A DNA stretch of 64,000 bases from assembly GCA_020809705.1 (NCBI GenBank), contig CP085830.1, positions 4,402,001 to 4,466,000 of the forward strand. Reading direction: 5' to 3'. The translations under genes and the position numbers were made by a program. The notes under the pieces were generated by a model that saw only the letters and a list, made by a program, of their open reading frames with translations, did no database searches and had not been told where the DNA came from. Below are positions 33,555 through 45,591 of the stretch, one piece after another (within the stretch, counting starts at the first letter, position 1; every line of letters begins with the position of its first letter). Origin of the DNA: Calonectria ilicicola (lineage: Eukaryota > Ascomycota > Sordariomycetes > Hypocreales > Nectriaceae).

Positions 33555-34173
33555 ATGAAGAAAATTACACATGAGATCTCCACACTTGCCAAAAAGTCGT
33601 TGAACTTGTCAATGATACAGTTCAGATCAAAAGGAACCTTTTACTCCCTTGTCTTCCTGGGCAATGACTCAGAAAAGGACTTGGCCTTTTAGGACTCTTG
33701 TACTACACCACCAAAACTGCCCTTCTTGTGGATATTTTAGCCACAAAAGTCCACACCTATTTAACTTATTCAACCGGTATATATTTTATGACCTTCCTGG
33801 TCGAAAAACTTCATCTTGGAAAAGTAATCACATCTTCCACGGTTCCAAAAACTAAGGAAGAAAAAGCAAAGCAACACAAAGTACTTTTCAGAGAGGTAAG
33901 CATCATTAATATGAGTAAGATTAGAACTAACAGCTTCTGAACGATTAAGAAACGAGAACCGAAATCATGGCCGAAGAAAACCAGAAGATCTCCTACAAGG
34001 AGTCCTACGAGGAATTCCTCGATAAGATCAGCGAAGGGACCCGTGTGCTCCTTAATTCTCGGGGAAACGATGCTGTCCGAAGACGACGTGAAGGGAACGG
34101 ACAGCGCGGCCGAACGACTGAGACCGAACACAGCAAGAATCAAGAAACAAACCATGTTGAACCAGATGAGTAG
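33555..34173 (+). CDS. Possible small multi-exon gene, unrecognised
   Basis: A 70-80 codon open stretch (about 33683-33894) reads GLGLLGLLYYTTKTALLVDIL and then ends in a charged TKEEKAKQHKVLF segment. It looks like one or two membrane helices followed by a basic tail. A good intron (GTAAGC..ACTAAC..ATTAAG, 33895-33949) follows it. Beyond that a frame from ATG 33967 (MAEENQKISYKESYEEFLDK) uses typical fungal coding codons but is out of phase with the first part, and coding-like codons then shift frame again near 34060. The upstream start is unclear: there is an ATG at 33555, but its donor is poor. This may be a real small gene, two genes, or a decayed one. I do not recognise the protein. Confidence 0.25.
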
Positions 34174-34757
34174 GATATGAATGCTCTTTTAGCATGGTGG
34201 TCGTATCCGTGGTGAATAAGAAGGAGGAATGACTGGGACAAGATGTCAACGAGAATTTGCCTCCAGTGGATTCTCTAATGATTCGTTGATTCTTTCCGAT
34301 GGAGTATCCAGTTCGGACTAGATATGAGTCTCACTGTATGCGATTCGCTGTTATTGATTCCGTGTCAATCTCTACTGCTTGCTTTCTTTGTCTCAAAGTT
34401 GCCCTAAAGAGTCATGAATAGATTGATTCTATCTCACTTGTGTCTTATGTATCATGGACAGTGACCAACATCTTAGTGAAGCATTGATTTCCCTCAATGG
34501 AAAAATATCTAGTAATTCTAATCTTGAACAAATATTGCGCAAAAGTGATCATGATAATCTATGCCGAAATTAGGAACTCGGGTGGAAACCTCTTGGGTGA
34601 CGTTGTATGTAATCGCAGGTTTTTTATGTAGCCAAAATGCGACTACTTTAGTTCTGAAATCGCAAGATAGAGGAGCACGATGAGCGTGGATTAGAAAATA
34701 AGACCTCATTCAAGCATTGTCTTAACAAATCTCTCAGATTTAAGTTATTGCCGCCCA
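34174..34757. other. Intergenic, 3' flank of the ankyrin gene
   Basis: An AT-rich spacer with no reading frame of interest. It would hold the 3' UTR of the minus-strand ankyrin gene. Confidence 0.35.
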
Positions 34758-37700
34758 TCAGTCCAAGGTTAACATGGGTATATTACAGCGGCGTTGATGC
34801 TTTTTTAGCAAGTCCACAATAGTCCAATAACTTTTGTTCTTAGCTAATTCTATTGCCCTACAGAACCCAGTAGCCAGATCTGGTCGAGTACCGAAGTTGA
34901 GCAAGAGCCGTAAGATATCTAATCTTCCGTATTCTGCTGCCATTTCTACGGCGGTTTTACCACCTTCTGATGCTTCTACGTTCGGATCTGCTCCTTTCTT
35001 TATTAGCATTGTCACAAGTGTCATATCGCCTACACTGATTGCCCCTTGTAGCGCAGTAATACCGCCGACTCTTGCAGGGGGCCATTGATATCTGCGTTCT
35101 GTTCCAATAATAATTGGATAAGATCATAGCTAGGATTTTCTTGTGAGCAGGCCGCTTGGAGAGCAGTACAGCCAAATCTTTCGGCGGCAAGGGCGTTTAT
35201 ATCTGCACCATTATTTAAAAGGAGCAATGCGGCCTTTATTTGCAATTGGACGCGAGCCTCTGCCTGGTCCAAGGGAAAAGGACTCCTTTGCCACAGAGTT
35301 GGACTTGACACTGATTGGAGGGCGGTGAAGCCCCTTTCCAGAGCCGCAGGTGCATTGACGTTTGATCCGTGGTCAAGGAGGAGACGCATGGCCTCCAAGC
35401 TCAGCTGGCTTGCAGCAAATTGCAAGGATGTCATTTCTTTATCATGAGTCTCATGAAATCTATCGAGGTACTCTTTTGGTCGATCCTCGGTTGAAGCACC
35501 TTTTTCAAGTACTAGTTTCAGACATTCGAAGTTTTCAGAAGAGATTAATGAGTGTAGGAGTGTGCTGGTGCCTTCACCAGCCATGCCATCACGAGTGACC
35601 GGCGCACCAAGGTCTATCAACCTTTTCAAAGTATTGAATTCTTTTTCCCATTTCCTTTTTTCATATCTGACACCGCCAGGAAATATTGAAAGTTGAAATC
35701 TTGGATTGAAGCTAAGGCCATAGGCGGCAGCTTCTAGTGCAGTGATTCCATGCGTTCTTGCTGGCAGCGTCATTACATCTGCTCCAGTGTCAAGCAGGTA
35801 GTTGGCCACTTTATAATTCCCAGATTCGAGTGCAGCTTGGAGCGCTGTGCGACCTCCTTCGCTACTTGCATCAAGATTGATATTGGCCCCTCTATCAAGA
35901 AGATATTGTACTAATGCCACTTCGTCATGAATATCTCTTGAAAATGGCAATTTGAAGCCCTTTGTGGCCGCAACCTGGAGGGCACTTTTGCCTAAATACC
36001 CATACACATCGATTGGACACCCTAAATTAAGAACACGAGCGAAGTCAAAGATACGCTTATCTGCTTTGGAGACGTGGGTGTTGGATATAATCTCAAGAGC
36101 GGATGGGCCAAACTCAGTCATGTCATATCCTGCATGTACTAAAGCAAGTATGTTAGTCTGATTTACCTCAGCCATAGACACGTTATCTGATCTCGCGCCA
36201 GCCATAACTAGAAGATAAATAATATCTGCCGCATCGGAATGGGTGCTCCGTATCGCTTCTTGTAATGGCTGAAAAGAATCCGATGTGGAGCTGTTCGAGT
36301 CATTGTTGCTAGAGTAACTAGTGTACATATTCTCTTGTTTCGAAGCTCGAAAGGTCTGGACATTTGGATCCACTCTCCGGTGCAAAAGAGTCCTGGCGGT
36401 TGATAGTTTGTTCCATTTGACAGCGTAATAAAGTGCTTCTTGAAGTACCTCGTCTTGAATCATATTTTGGTCGGCGAGAAATTTAGTTAGGGCCCTGTTT
36501 CCCTTTTGTGCGTGTTCAATAATATGCCATACTCTTAGCATATGGTCTTGATCAATATTCGTCAAGAGCAATTCATAGACTTCTGGAAATCGAATTTTTG
36601 CAAAGTCTAAAACTTTATGAGATCCGACATTGAAATGCACCTTGGCCTTGGCTCCTGCATTAATTAAGACGGCAGTAGCGTCAGGCTGTTCATACAGAAT
36701 TGCAATTGCAAGGGGAGTTGTCCAACGATCCTCACATTCTCCCTCGATTTTTGAGTCAACCGTCGCCCCGTTTTCAAGAAGATGGTTCAGTATAGATATC
36801 GAACCTTGAGCTGCCGCCATAGCCAACGGGTTCCTGCAACAATCTCCATTTATATTCGCACCCTGCTTAAGGAGAAACTCGGCCGCCTCCTTATGGTTTG
36901 CAGCTGAAGCCGCCATTAAAAGTTCCGTGGCTAGTAAACCGGACAAGGCTCTTTTATCGACGGCCTTTAATAGAGCTAAGGCTTCCGCGGGGTGCGTAAC
37001 GAAAAGATTGCAAAGATTTCGGGACATTATTGGATACGTGTCTTTTTTTTGGTACGTACGGCAATAGTGTGTACTTTTTCGGGGCGGTATTGGTAGTACA
37101 ATATCTGGAGCTCGGCAAGTCACCTGAAGGATCTGTATCCTGAAGGCTCGAATGCTTTGTGATTCAATTTGGAGAAAGTTTGCTAGTTTGATGATGTGCC
37201 CTTTTTTGATGACCCAGAAGGCAAAATTTTGCAGTTGTATATTCTTGAGAAGTGCATTGCATGCTAAAAAGGCGACGACCGAAAATATTTGGTTGAGCGT
37301 TTTGACGTGTGCATAGTCCAAAATAGATTTAAAATCTGGCTTCATTTCATCGAGTCCAATTAATTTTGAGAGCTCTTCCATAAATTGCGGTGTTTGTGCC
37401 AGGATTGAAGCTATTGGATGGCCTATCTGTTTCAGAAGCCATTCTGGGCTACCCGGTGCGGCTGGGATAGGGATATGATAAGGGACCTCGTCAAGGGATA
37501 AATCCAGAGACATAGTACGAATAATTGATGCAATTTCTGTGAATTATCAGAAGAATGATCCTGCTAAAATGGAACACCATAAAATACCTGCTTCATGCCA
37601 GAAAAGCGAATATGACCCTGTGTTGAATGGTGAATATGGTGGAGGACTTAGAAGAGGAGACAAAAGGCTTTGTTGACTTGTAGGCATCAAATTTTGTGGA

Positions 37701-38421
37701 ACTACAATATCAAATCCAATATCGAGGTCCATTCGATCAATCTCAGTTTGTAGGTTCGGCACCATAGTTGAAGAGACTGCATCTTCGTCCTCTCGGATAT
37801 CCCACCCACTTGTCGGCTTAATTCTGAAGGAGAGTCTATTTGTGAGACCAGAGGCTTCGTTTTGTTGCATCTCGTTTGTCCCCGCAAAATTTGTGGCGTT
37901 GAATTCATGAGTAGAGGTCCGATTCGCCGGCGAAGCAACACGAGTGCGAATTTCAATACGGTGCTGGTCGATAGTTTCAATGCCTAGGTCTAGCGCATCT
38001 AGTCAATAACATTAATTTTATACATCAATGGGGATACGAACCGATTCTTGGGTCTTTCTCATTCACGTTTGCATTTTGGTACCTCCTAATCTCTCTTTCG
38101 ACACGATGATGATCCTGTCGTTGATTCCAGAGAAAGACTTCAAACGTCGCCCCTCTCTCTCGCTGCGTCTGTGTTGCATGGCCGATTGCTTTCCATTCTT
38201 TGGCTTGCAATTTTTTCAAACCCCCAAACATGGATTTGAATTGCCGAATACTATGTACAACTTCAGTCAATGGAAGACACAAAAAAAAAGGTGGTGGAGC
38301 ACTTACCTGGACTCACAACCATATTTGACTTTCAAAATTTCGAGTGTCTGGCTCGCGGTTTTCCATTTTTTACATAGAGATCGATGATCTAGGTCCTATG
38401 GCTTGATAGATCCGAGGGCAT
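34758..38421 (-). CDS. Clr5-domain/ankyrin-repeat protein gene, probably disrupted
   Basis: The main exon (frame 37513 to 35030) has at least eight ankyrin-type repeats, for example KEAAEFLLKQGANINGD and EVALVQYLLDRGANINLD. A 48-bp intron (GTATTT..TCACAG) joins it to an upstream exon containing EDAVSSTMVPNL. A further intron (GTTCGT..GACTAG, about 37997-38040) leads to IRQFKSMFGGLKKLQAKEWK, the second half of a Clr5 domain. A GTAAGT intron leads to TASQTLEILKVKYGCES, its first half. The ATG at 38421 precedes a TAG (38389-38391) and a one-base frame slip at the A4 run (38359-38362). Near the 3' end a C5 run (35077-35081) shifts out of a further intact repeat, which runs to 34758 (TLVTMLIKKGADPNVEASE). 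A TATAAAA lies near 38530. Function unknown; such proteins are polymorphic in fungi. Confidence 0.7.
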
Positions 38422-39297
38422 GATGACTATAGATGATGTTGAAGTCGAGAGTGTACAGTGATTGAAAATGATAGATGGTGGAGAATCAAACTTGGATGTG
38501 TCAAAAGATCAGGAAATATGTCTATTTTTATACATGAATTTTTCTTCTAGCCCTACACTGTTTATTCTGTCCCGAAATCCGCTGAATTATATGGATGTCA
38601 TCTTTAATGCATGGCTTGGAATGGAATCGCATGGTTGCCTTGTCTGACACAAATTACAAAAGTGGAGCATGCAACATACGGCAACCCAATTGCACTAGGA
38701 TTCACACTTGAACTGATAAGGGGATGCGTGGGAAATGCCGTGGACTGATTTTCTAGTCAGTTGATTTATTTGGGTGGTTGGGCAGGAAGTGCAAAACGGA
38801 TGGGTACATTACGAATAAATTGTGATAAAGCCCAAGAGCATTGGAACACACACTTGATCAATCATAGTGTGTGGGAGGGACGATGATCTGGTTGGCTGGT
38901 CTTGCTTACTGCGTCACACTTCGTTTGGTCTTTTGGTCGGTCTTTTGGTCCCCCGTCTTTTGGTCCGCACCTTCTGGTCCGCACCTTCTGGTTCGCGCCT
39001 TTTGGTCGGCGTCTTTTAGTGAAGCTTTCGATCTACGTCTTTACTCGATTTAGGGGAGGCAAATCTTTCAGCTAGGCTTATCGAGAACCCTTTCTCATTC
39101 TCTGCTTGTAGTAATATGACGCAACTGTTGCAGTGCCACGGGCTCATAGATGCACCCTGCATACATGTGACAAACCGCACTTATTATCCAGTTCCAGTAC
39201 CTCCCCTTCAAGTACTTGTCTTCATTCGCGTTAGTTATCAAAATACCTCATTTTGTTCTATCCTGAACCGCTTCAAACCGATTAACCACTGAACTAA
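38422..39297. other. Intergenic with 5' region of the ankyrin gene
   Basis: The left part is the presumed promoter of the minus-strand ankyrin gene, with a TATAAAA box on the minus strand at about 38526-38533. The middle holds a degenerate tandem repeat, listed separately. The right part is the 3' flank of the second zinc-cluster gene. Confidence 0.4.
38926..39022. repeat. Degenerate minisatellite, cttttggtc-type units
   Basis: Seven or so imperfect units of 12-15 bp share a cttttggtc or cttctggtc core and are separated by 3-6 variable GC-rich bases (ggt, cccgt, cgcac, cgcgc, ggcgt). Confidence 0.8.
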
Positions 39298-41638
39298 CTA
39301 ACCTTTATCAAACAACAGAGCCTGCATCTCTTGTATGAATTTTACTTGGGTCTTGTCAAGCTTAGCGAACTGAACTTGTTCTACTTTATCCCAATCAAGA
39401 CGGAACGGGACTGAGCCGTTGGAAATGAAGTGAAAGCGAGACAAGAGAATTTTGCACGAGTGAACCCACGCTTCGGCGACTTGCATTTTGGAATATCGGC
39501 GCTATTGCGTTGGCGTTGATATTTTTTGATTCTCGAATAAGGTTATGGCCAATATTACTCACAGGTATTCCAAAACACTTCGCAAGCAAGCGGCAATGTG
39601 TGGCACCACGCTCAACCTGGTTCAAGAGTAGGTAGATTGTCAAGTATGTATCAAACCATGTTTGAGGCTTGCTCTCCCGGATTTGGGCATCAAGTCTGGC
39701 CAAGAGGTTTTTCCTCAGAGGACCCAACATCTGCTGAATTACAATTTGATCTAGCTGCATGTCCATTATTGGTGTGACGGGAACAAAGTCAAACCACGGG
39801 CTCTTCGGGTCTGTGTGAGCTATCACGCCAAGATTGTCAGATCCACATATAACCCACTGTTTCTCAAGTATTCGACAGTAGACCCAAATATCCAGAGCCA
39901 TATTAGTTAATGAGCCCTAGGAGAATGAGTATTGAAACCTACACAGCCCAGTAGTTGGAGTCTTACAGGGAATTCATTTGCATATTTGAGCGCCGCCCTC
40001 GCAGTCTTCAAAGTAATATCCGTTCCGTCTTTTAGAATGGTCAGGTATCTATCTCGCGCTTGATTGGTATAGTAATTCATCTGTTTCTTGAGTTGTTCCA
40101 GTTGGTCTAGACAGAAAGGCGGCATTTCCAATACGTAGTGCTCCCCCTCGGCATTTAACTTTCTGTAATTTATTGGGTCTTCTGGCGTCGGTTTAAATTC
40201 AGAAACGGATACATTCAAAGTCGTCCCATATAGCTGCGTCAGCTCTAGCGTTCTTGGCTGTGTCAATGAGTCGGAAATCAACATCGGTTTCAGATCATTT
40301 AGAGGTTTATAAATAGGCAACCGCTCAAGTTGAGCCGGACTCTGGAAAGTTGTTACTGTCAAAACGCAAATTAGTGATAAGGTGCCGAATTGAAAAAGTA
40401 TCCTTCTGGGGGTTCCTCAACCTTTTCGAAAGTTTCTGAAAAAGACACAATCGGATATCTGAGAAAGAAAACATGGAAGCCTTGGAATACCTTTGTATGT
40501 TTTGGTTGACTTGCATGGCGTGCACGGTTCATATGGCGATTTCTGGTGTAAGTCACACTTAAATTGATTAGTCTTGGGCAATTGAATAATCCAGACAGAT
40601 AAACCTACCTTCTTTTTACCCCGCCGGCACGATTCGCAAGCACCAGTTTTTCGGCATGAAGCCACTGCTTTTCTCACCGCGGGCCCATATGCACCTTTGA
40701 CTTTGCGACGTGAAGCCCCTAATATCATCTCGGTTCCTTGGCTTTGACCTCCTTCATTATACCGGATGACAACCTGTGGCTGAAAAGATCAAAGTTAGTC
40801 ATGATACTGGTAATGTTTTTAACTTGACATTTACCTCGCTTTGGAACAAATCGATGCTTCTTTTCCCTAGTTTGATATCCCGTTGTTCCTCGCCGTATCC
40901 CACAATTTGGAGTTCCCTACTCATACTTTGATCTTCAATAATCTCATAAACTGAATTCACAGCCCCGGGGTTTGTAAACTCTGTCGAACCAAGCACTGAG
41001 CTCTTGGAATGGTTCACCTTATCGACGAAATATGGAATAAATTGGATTGATTGCTTGATCGTGGTGCCACTCTCATTTCCCTCAATGGCTTTCTCGTTTT
41101 CAATCTGCAATTCCCAACACGTGTTCTCACCCTGCAAATTTTCGGGTGGATGGAGAGTTTTTGTTCTAGGCGTGGCTCTTGAAAGTGCACCAAAGCTTAA
41201 GTCAGAGCCGCCCGTTTGTATTTGACTTGTCGTAGAAATATCCAGTTCTCTGTTATTGTGCAACTGGGCGCCATCGTGAACTGGAGTCGAAGATGGAGAA
41301 AGTGCCAAATCTTCTGGCCACTCAATTTCATTTGTAAATTGATCTAATTGCTCTGATGAGAACGGAAAGCCCTCTGGAGAATAAATCAGCTGTAAGAGTG
41401 ATTCGTTTGTAGGCATGGTAGGATTCAGTGCTGACATGCCAGAATCTATTCCAAAATAGGTATATCCTTGCATTGATGGCCTTATCGTTTCCGAAATTTC
41501 TCCATTGCATGTCGACCTTGGCTGCCGTGTCTTATCGGCTAAATTTGGGGCAATCGGTAAGAAGTTTGGAAAGCCAAGCTTGGGATTGTCTCTGGGTGGT
41601 CTTTCATCCACCACCATGAAAATTTTCTTCATATCCAT
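39298..41638 (-). CDS. Zn2Cys6-type transcription factor with internal zinc cluster
   Basis: Six exons, 41638-40835, 40779-40609, 40557-40422, 40355-39967, 39916-39563 and 39501-39298, give about 685 aa. All introns are GT..AG (50-66 bp) and phase-consistent. The DNA-binding region lies in the middle, not at the N-terminus: GACESCRRGKKK at residues 314-325, split by an intron before CDLH, then PCTPC. Spacing is C-x2-C-x6-C-x10-C-x2-C, with a likely sixth Cys in the RLPCF motif 13 residues on. The 310-residue N-terminus is acidic and Ser/Thr-rich, possibly for activation. The C-terminal half (MALDIWVYCRILEKQWVICG, then YSKMQVAEAWVHSC) matches a family of fungal regulators whose targets are unknown to me. 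No adjacent pathway genes are evident. Confidence 0.85.
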
Positions 41639-44176
41639 ATTATTAGACTCCGCACAACAAATGCGTGAATCTGTAGTCGCAGGCTAGTTTAGCTCACCAG
41701 GTCCGAAATGGCAGCTCTCTTGATTATATCAGTCGCAGCTAATTGCTGTATACCTTAGATAAGGCGTTAGCGTTTGTTAACAGTAGCTTGGAAAATGAGC
41801 CCGACCAACCGATTTTTTTTAGGGCCCTTTATGTTTAATGAAAAGCAAAGATAAAGCAGATATCATACTGATTGTAGATGATTTACAAGATTGAAGTACA
41901 CACTTCCCTCTGGATTAAAACCGATCAACAACCAAAGATCATACCGGCATTTTCTCCATCTCTATGAAGTATACGAGGAGGAATTTAGTTTCCGTTACGA
42001 AGGCGTTATTAATTTTCTACGCACCAGCCCAATCAGCCTTCTTTCCACCCCCACGTTACCTTGATGAAGCCCGACAGCTTGCAGCTGGCCGGGCCACGCA
42101 ATGCTCATCAAGCCAGCCTGGTAAGACAATACCAAACCATCATCAAGAATAGCTGCCAACCAGCTGAGGCCGTAAGCGCTTAGCCACCCCCAAACGTTTC
42201 TTTATCATTGGCAACAAGCAACAACCCACGGCCCTGTAGGATGGTAAGCGAGATGATTGGATTAAATAGAATTTAGTGCATCTGCTGAAAAGCCATGCTG
42301 ACACGATTGAATCCATCGCGTAGGCAGACCATCGTGAGTGAGCCTTGGATCGGCAGTGAACACGGCGGTTCTTTTGCAGCTGGTGCCGAAAATCCGCAAT
42401 TGCAAACAAAGATGGGAGCACTGATTAGATCTTGGCAAGGTTGTTTTGCGCCGAGGCAATTTTCCACGCGCAACATCCATGTTAAGAGGAGTGTTGGGAG
42501 TCGAAAACATGTGTTTGTCTAAGAATGAGGGTGCGAGAGTTTCCACCTTGCACTGGCTCGATGAGTTGGCGCCAAAACGGCTCAACGAAAATTGGGCAGA
42601 ATCTGGGACCATGGGTTGTCATGTATTATCAGAATACAACGTCAAAATTTCAAAGGAAAACGTCTCTGTGAATTAGATAACAAAGGCAAATAGACGAAAT
42701 GGTAATATTGGCCTCCTACTATGCTACATATCGCACCGGGCTGTTATTCAAATGTTTTGCCCGTTTGTCTCCCAGACATTGAGCTTCATTGAAATTTTCG
42801 TCCTTGCTTGCCACTTCTGTCGTGATTGTTTTCGGCCCCCTTCACAATGAAATGCTAGGCTAAAGTCGACAAAGTGGGTGTCGATTCGTCGAAAGCGTAC
42901 TGTACCCGAGCACTTTTGTCAGGGTTTGCGCCCACCTGCACTTGTCCTCGTATTATTCGTTTCATGAAGCAGCACGGCCTGCCTACGCGCGCGCGTTTTT
43001 TCCAACGCTAACATGTAACCCATCTAACCAAGCAAAGGCCAATTATCCGCCGGCAATCGCGATACCGCGCATATCCTGCAGAATCAATGATTTCATTCTC
43101 TAACCGCCCAGAAAGGCTCAAACACACATTGATGGCGGAGTACGCCTCGTGCTGCCGTTTACGTTCGCCGCATTTCCTTACTGGGCTCCATCACTCTGTT
43201 TTAGTCTCACCGTTTTCCTAGAGAAAATTCAGCTGCGGATTATAAATGGGCGTACCCCCTTGCTGCACCAACGAGCATGTTCTGCCCCCAAAAAACCAGT
43301 AATCAAAAAATCAGGCATTTTCTCTTCGTCATCTTCTATTTTAAATTTTATCAAGAAAGACACCAGCTGCGCTAGGATATTGCCCATTATCTTGGTTGTG
43401 GTGTATTTTCTGCTTGGGCATATCAATTACCAACCCACACTCGTTCATATCTCGGATTTTGAGATTATTTAAAACAACTAATTATCAACACATAATTAGA
43501 GCCGGGCATAAATAATGAAGAATCATGCCGGAGACGATTCATCGTCGGTGACATTGCAGCAAGAATAGAACAGCAGTTGGAATAAGGCGGTGCTGACAGG
43601 AAAGATGCACGCAACCTCAAACGAAGTAACATCAGGCGCTTCTGACAATTTCGCCCCAATCCTATCAGCAGACAAAGGATAATTTGCTGCACTTTCCGAT
43701 GAAAAGCGCGCCAGTCTACAATGGCAAGGCATCTCGGAATGCTGCTTGTGCCAGACAGGACAGTCGTCAACCCGCCCAGCACCCAGACCAGACCCTGTCC
43801 TAGCGGCCTACGTGGACCCACTATCCACATGGATGAACACCGCGCCGGCTGAAGAGCCATGGAGCGTGTGGCGGCTCAGGGATGGGAGAAGCGGGAGGGG
43901 CCCTGAGGCCACTACTGCGGTAAAAGGCCCAGCCAGGTCGTGTCGTCAACCAGCCAGGAATGACTCAAAGAACAACGTACCCGCACAGAATCGCCCGTGG
44001 TCACAAGCGAATAACCCTCGTTAAGTACAAATCTGGCACTGGAGGGTTTGGGTCGATTGAATATCGAATATCACTTTATATAATAGATTTCCCTTTTCTT
44101 TTCTCAGTCTGATTTATTTTCCATCCATCAATTGTCAGCAGCAAGCCCGGGAACTATGAGAAGGTAGGAGATCTGT
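41639..44176. other. Gene-poor interval, 2.5 kb
   Basis: The left end is the promoter of the second zinc-cluster gene. Numerous short frames on both strands (42140-43500) overlap without domain content, and several GC-rich stretches alternate with AT-rich ones. I see no transposase or reverse transcriptase fragment, and no structured RNA. Confidence 0.4.
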
Positions 44177-44261
44177 CATTTTGGTAAATAGTGGGCTCGA
44201 CCAAGAGGGATCTCCCAAGCCACAACGGTGGCAGATACAGCCAAGTTGGGCCATAATTTGC
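44177..44261 (+). repeat. Inverted repeat, left copy
   Basis: This is about 85 bp, with its partner in opposite orientation at about 47928-48012 (roughly 85% identical by eye). A shared block is ggctcgaccaagaggga, followed by caacggtggcagataca. Confidence 0.8.
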
Positions 44262-44621
44262 CCGACCAAGAAACAATCAACTCAGTCCTCTGTACTATTT
44301 AAGATGATTTCCTTTGTCGTGTCCGTGAAACCCAACGCACATTCTTCACAAAATCGGAGAAGGAAGTTGAGGGGCTGAAGCAGGTGATGGATCTGCGCCA
44401 CTGCCCACCCAAGGCCAAGGAAAAGGATGGTCAGATAGTAGCTGTCTGAGTAATCAAAAGTGTTTTTCATTACAATTAATATTTAGTCATAATCATGAGT
44501 GGGAAAAAGTATAATAAAAGAGCTAGAACTGAGAACTAAATGTCCATGTAAATTGATACCCAAATATCACGATACTCAGATATTCCACTCAAGCGTATCA
44601 AGATGCATTTCCGCTTTGCCC

Positions 44622-45591
44622 CTAAATATTTGGGTTCTTCGCTAGCCATTCCCTAAGACCAATCTGCTTAATGTGATCCCATCGATAACTATCAATGCTA
44701 TAATAGTCCCAGTACCCTTTAAGGGCTTGGTTCGCGTATGCTAGATGCACATATTCCAAATACCTATTGCCTGGGATCTTAGCACGAGAATCTCGAAGCA
44801 TGTCAGCCACCTCGCTAGTGCTCCCAAAGCAATTAAGCTCCAACTTCACGTTATGAACCTGTTCGTATTCCCGTGCCAGTTCATGAGGAGTGCATCGGAA
44901 ACTCTCGACGTGGTAAACGCCGCCATTTTCAGCATCCGGTTCTGATATAGCTTGTACAGCATACGCCGCGAGGTTTTCCAATGCGGTGCAAATCCATGTC
45001 TCGTTTCCACTCCCAAAATATGAGAAAGTCTTCTTCTCGCTACTCAAGGGGCTACCGCCGGGCACATGGTAGAACATAGACTCCAGAATTGACCCAGTGA
45101 AACCATAAATCGGTTTGATAGTGGAGCTGAGGTGAGCGTGGTTTCGAAAAGCGATGTATGAGTCGTAACTCTCACAATCACCAAGCTGAATCTTGGACCA
45201 ATCATAGTTCCAGGATGCAGCATGGAAGATCTTGGTACAAAGATGAATCAGCAATTGCTCAAATATGGGGGTCTAGCATATCTCCTGGCTGACATACCTT
45301 GACTCCAGCGCCCTCTGCTGCACGCAGAAGAAGTATTTGTCCATCAACGACAATCTCTGGGGTGTAATGGGCAGCTGAGATGATGGCGTCAACCCCTTTT
45401 GTAGCCGTATTCAAGGCATCCAAGTCATAAATGTCATTCATTTTAACGAAGCTTTCAAGACGGTCGATTATCTCATCGCTCAGTTTGTCCGGGTTACGAG
45501 CAAGCCCGCGTACTTGATGACCGGAGCGCAGTGCAGCTTGCGCACAAGCCTGCCCGACCATGCCAGTAATTCCGTAAATGAGGACCAGCAT
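44622..45591 (-). CDS. NmrA-like / atypical SDR NAD(P)-binding protein (first copy)
   Basis: Two exons, 45591-45298 and 45230-44622, give 300 aa, with a 67-bp intron (GTATGT..ACCAAG). The N-terminal Rossmann motif reads LIYGITGMVGQACA (GxxGxxG) and is followed by HQVRGLARNP. Downstream are DAIISAAHY and the segment FHAASWNYDWSKI, a variant of the SxWNyD motif of NmrA/isoflavone-reductase-like proteins. FTGSILESMF and GNETWICTALENLA resemble the NAD(P)-proximal helix region. There is no YxxxK pair, so catalysis is doubtful; family members are NAD(P)-sensing regulators or reductases. It ends in ..GLREWLAKNPNI. It shares orientation and an encircling inverted repeat with the second NmrA-like gene 0.8 kb upstream. 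Confidence 0.82.

Noticed and set aside
43149..43472. 107-codon frame with hydrophobic start (MLPFTFAAFPYWAPSLCFS)
   Set aside because: The start is hydrophobic, but no intron, Kozak or domain supports it, and the frame is AT-rich noise.
41639..44621. Possible transposon remnant
   Set aside because: I searched by eye for reverse transcriptase, transposase and long terminal repeats and found none; only the short inverted repeat near 44.2 kb was notable.
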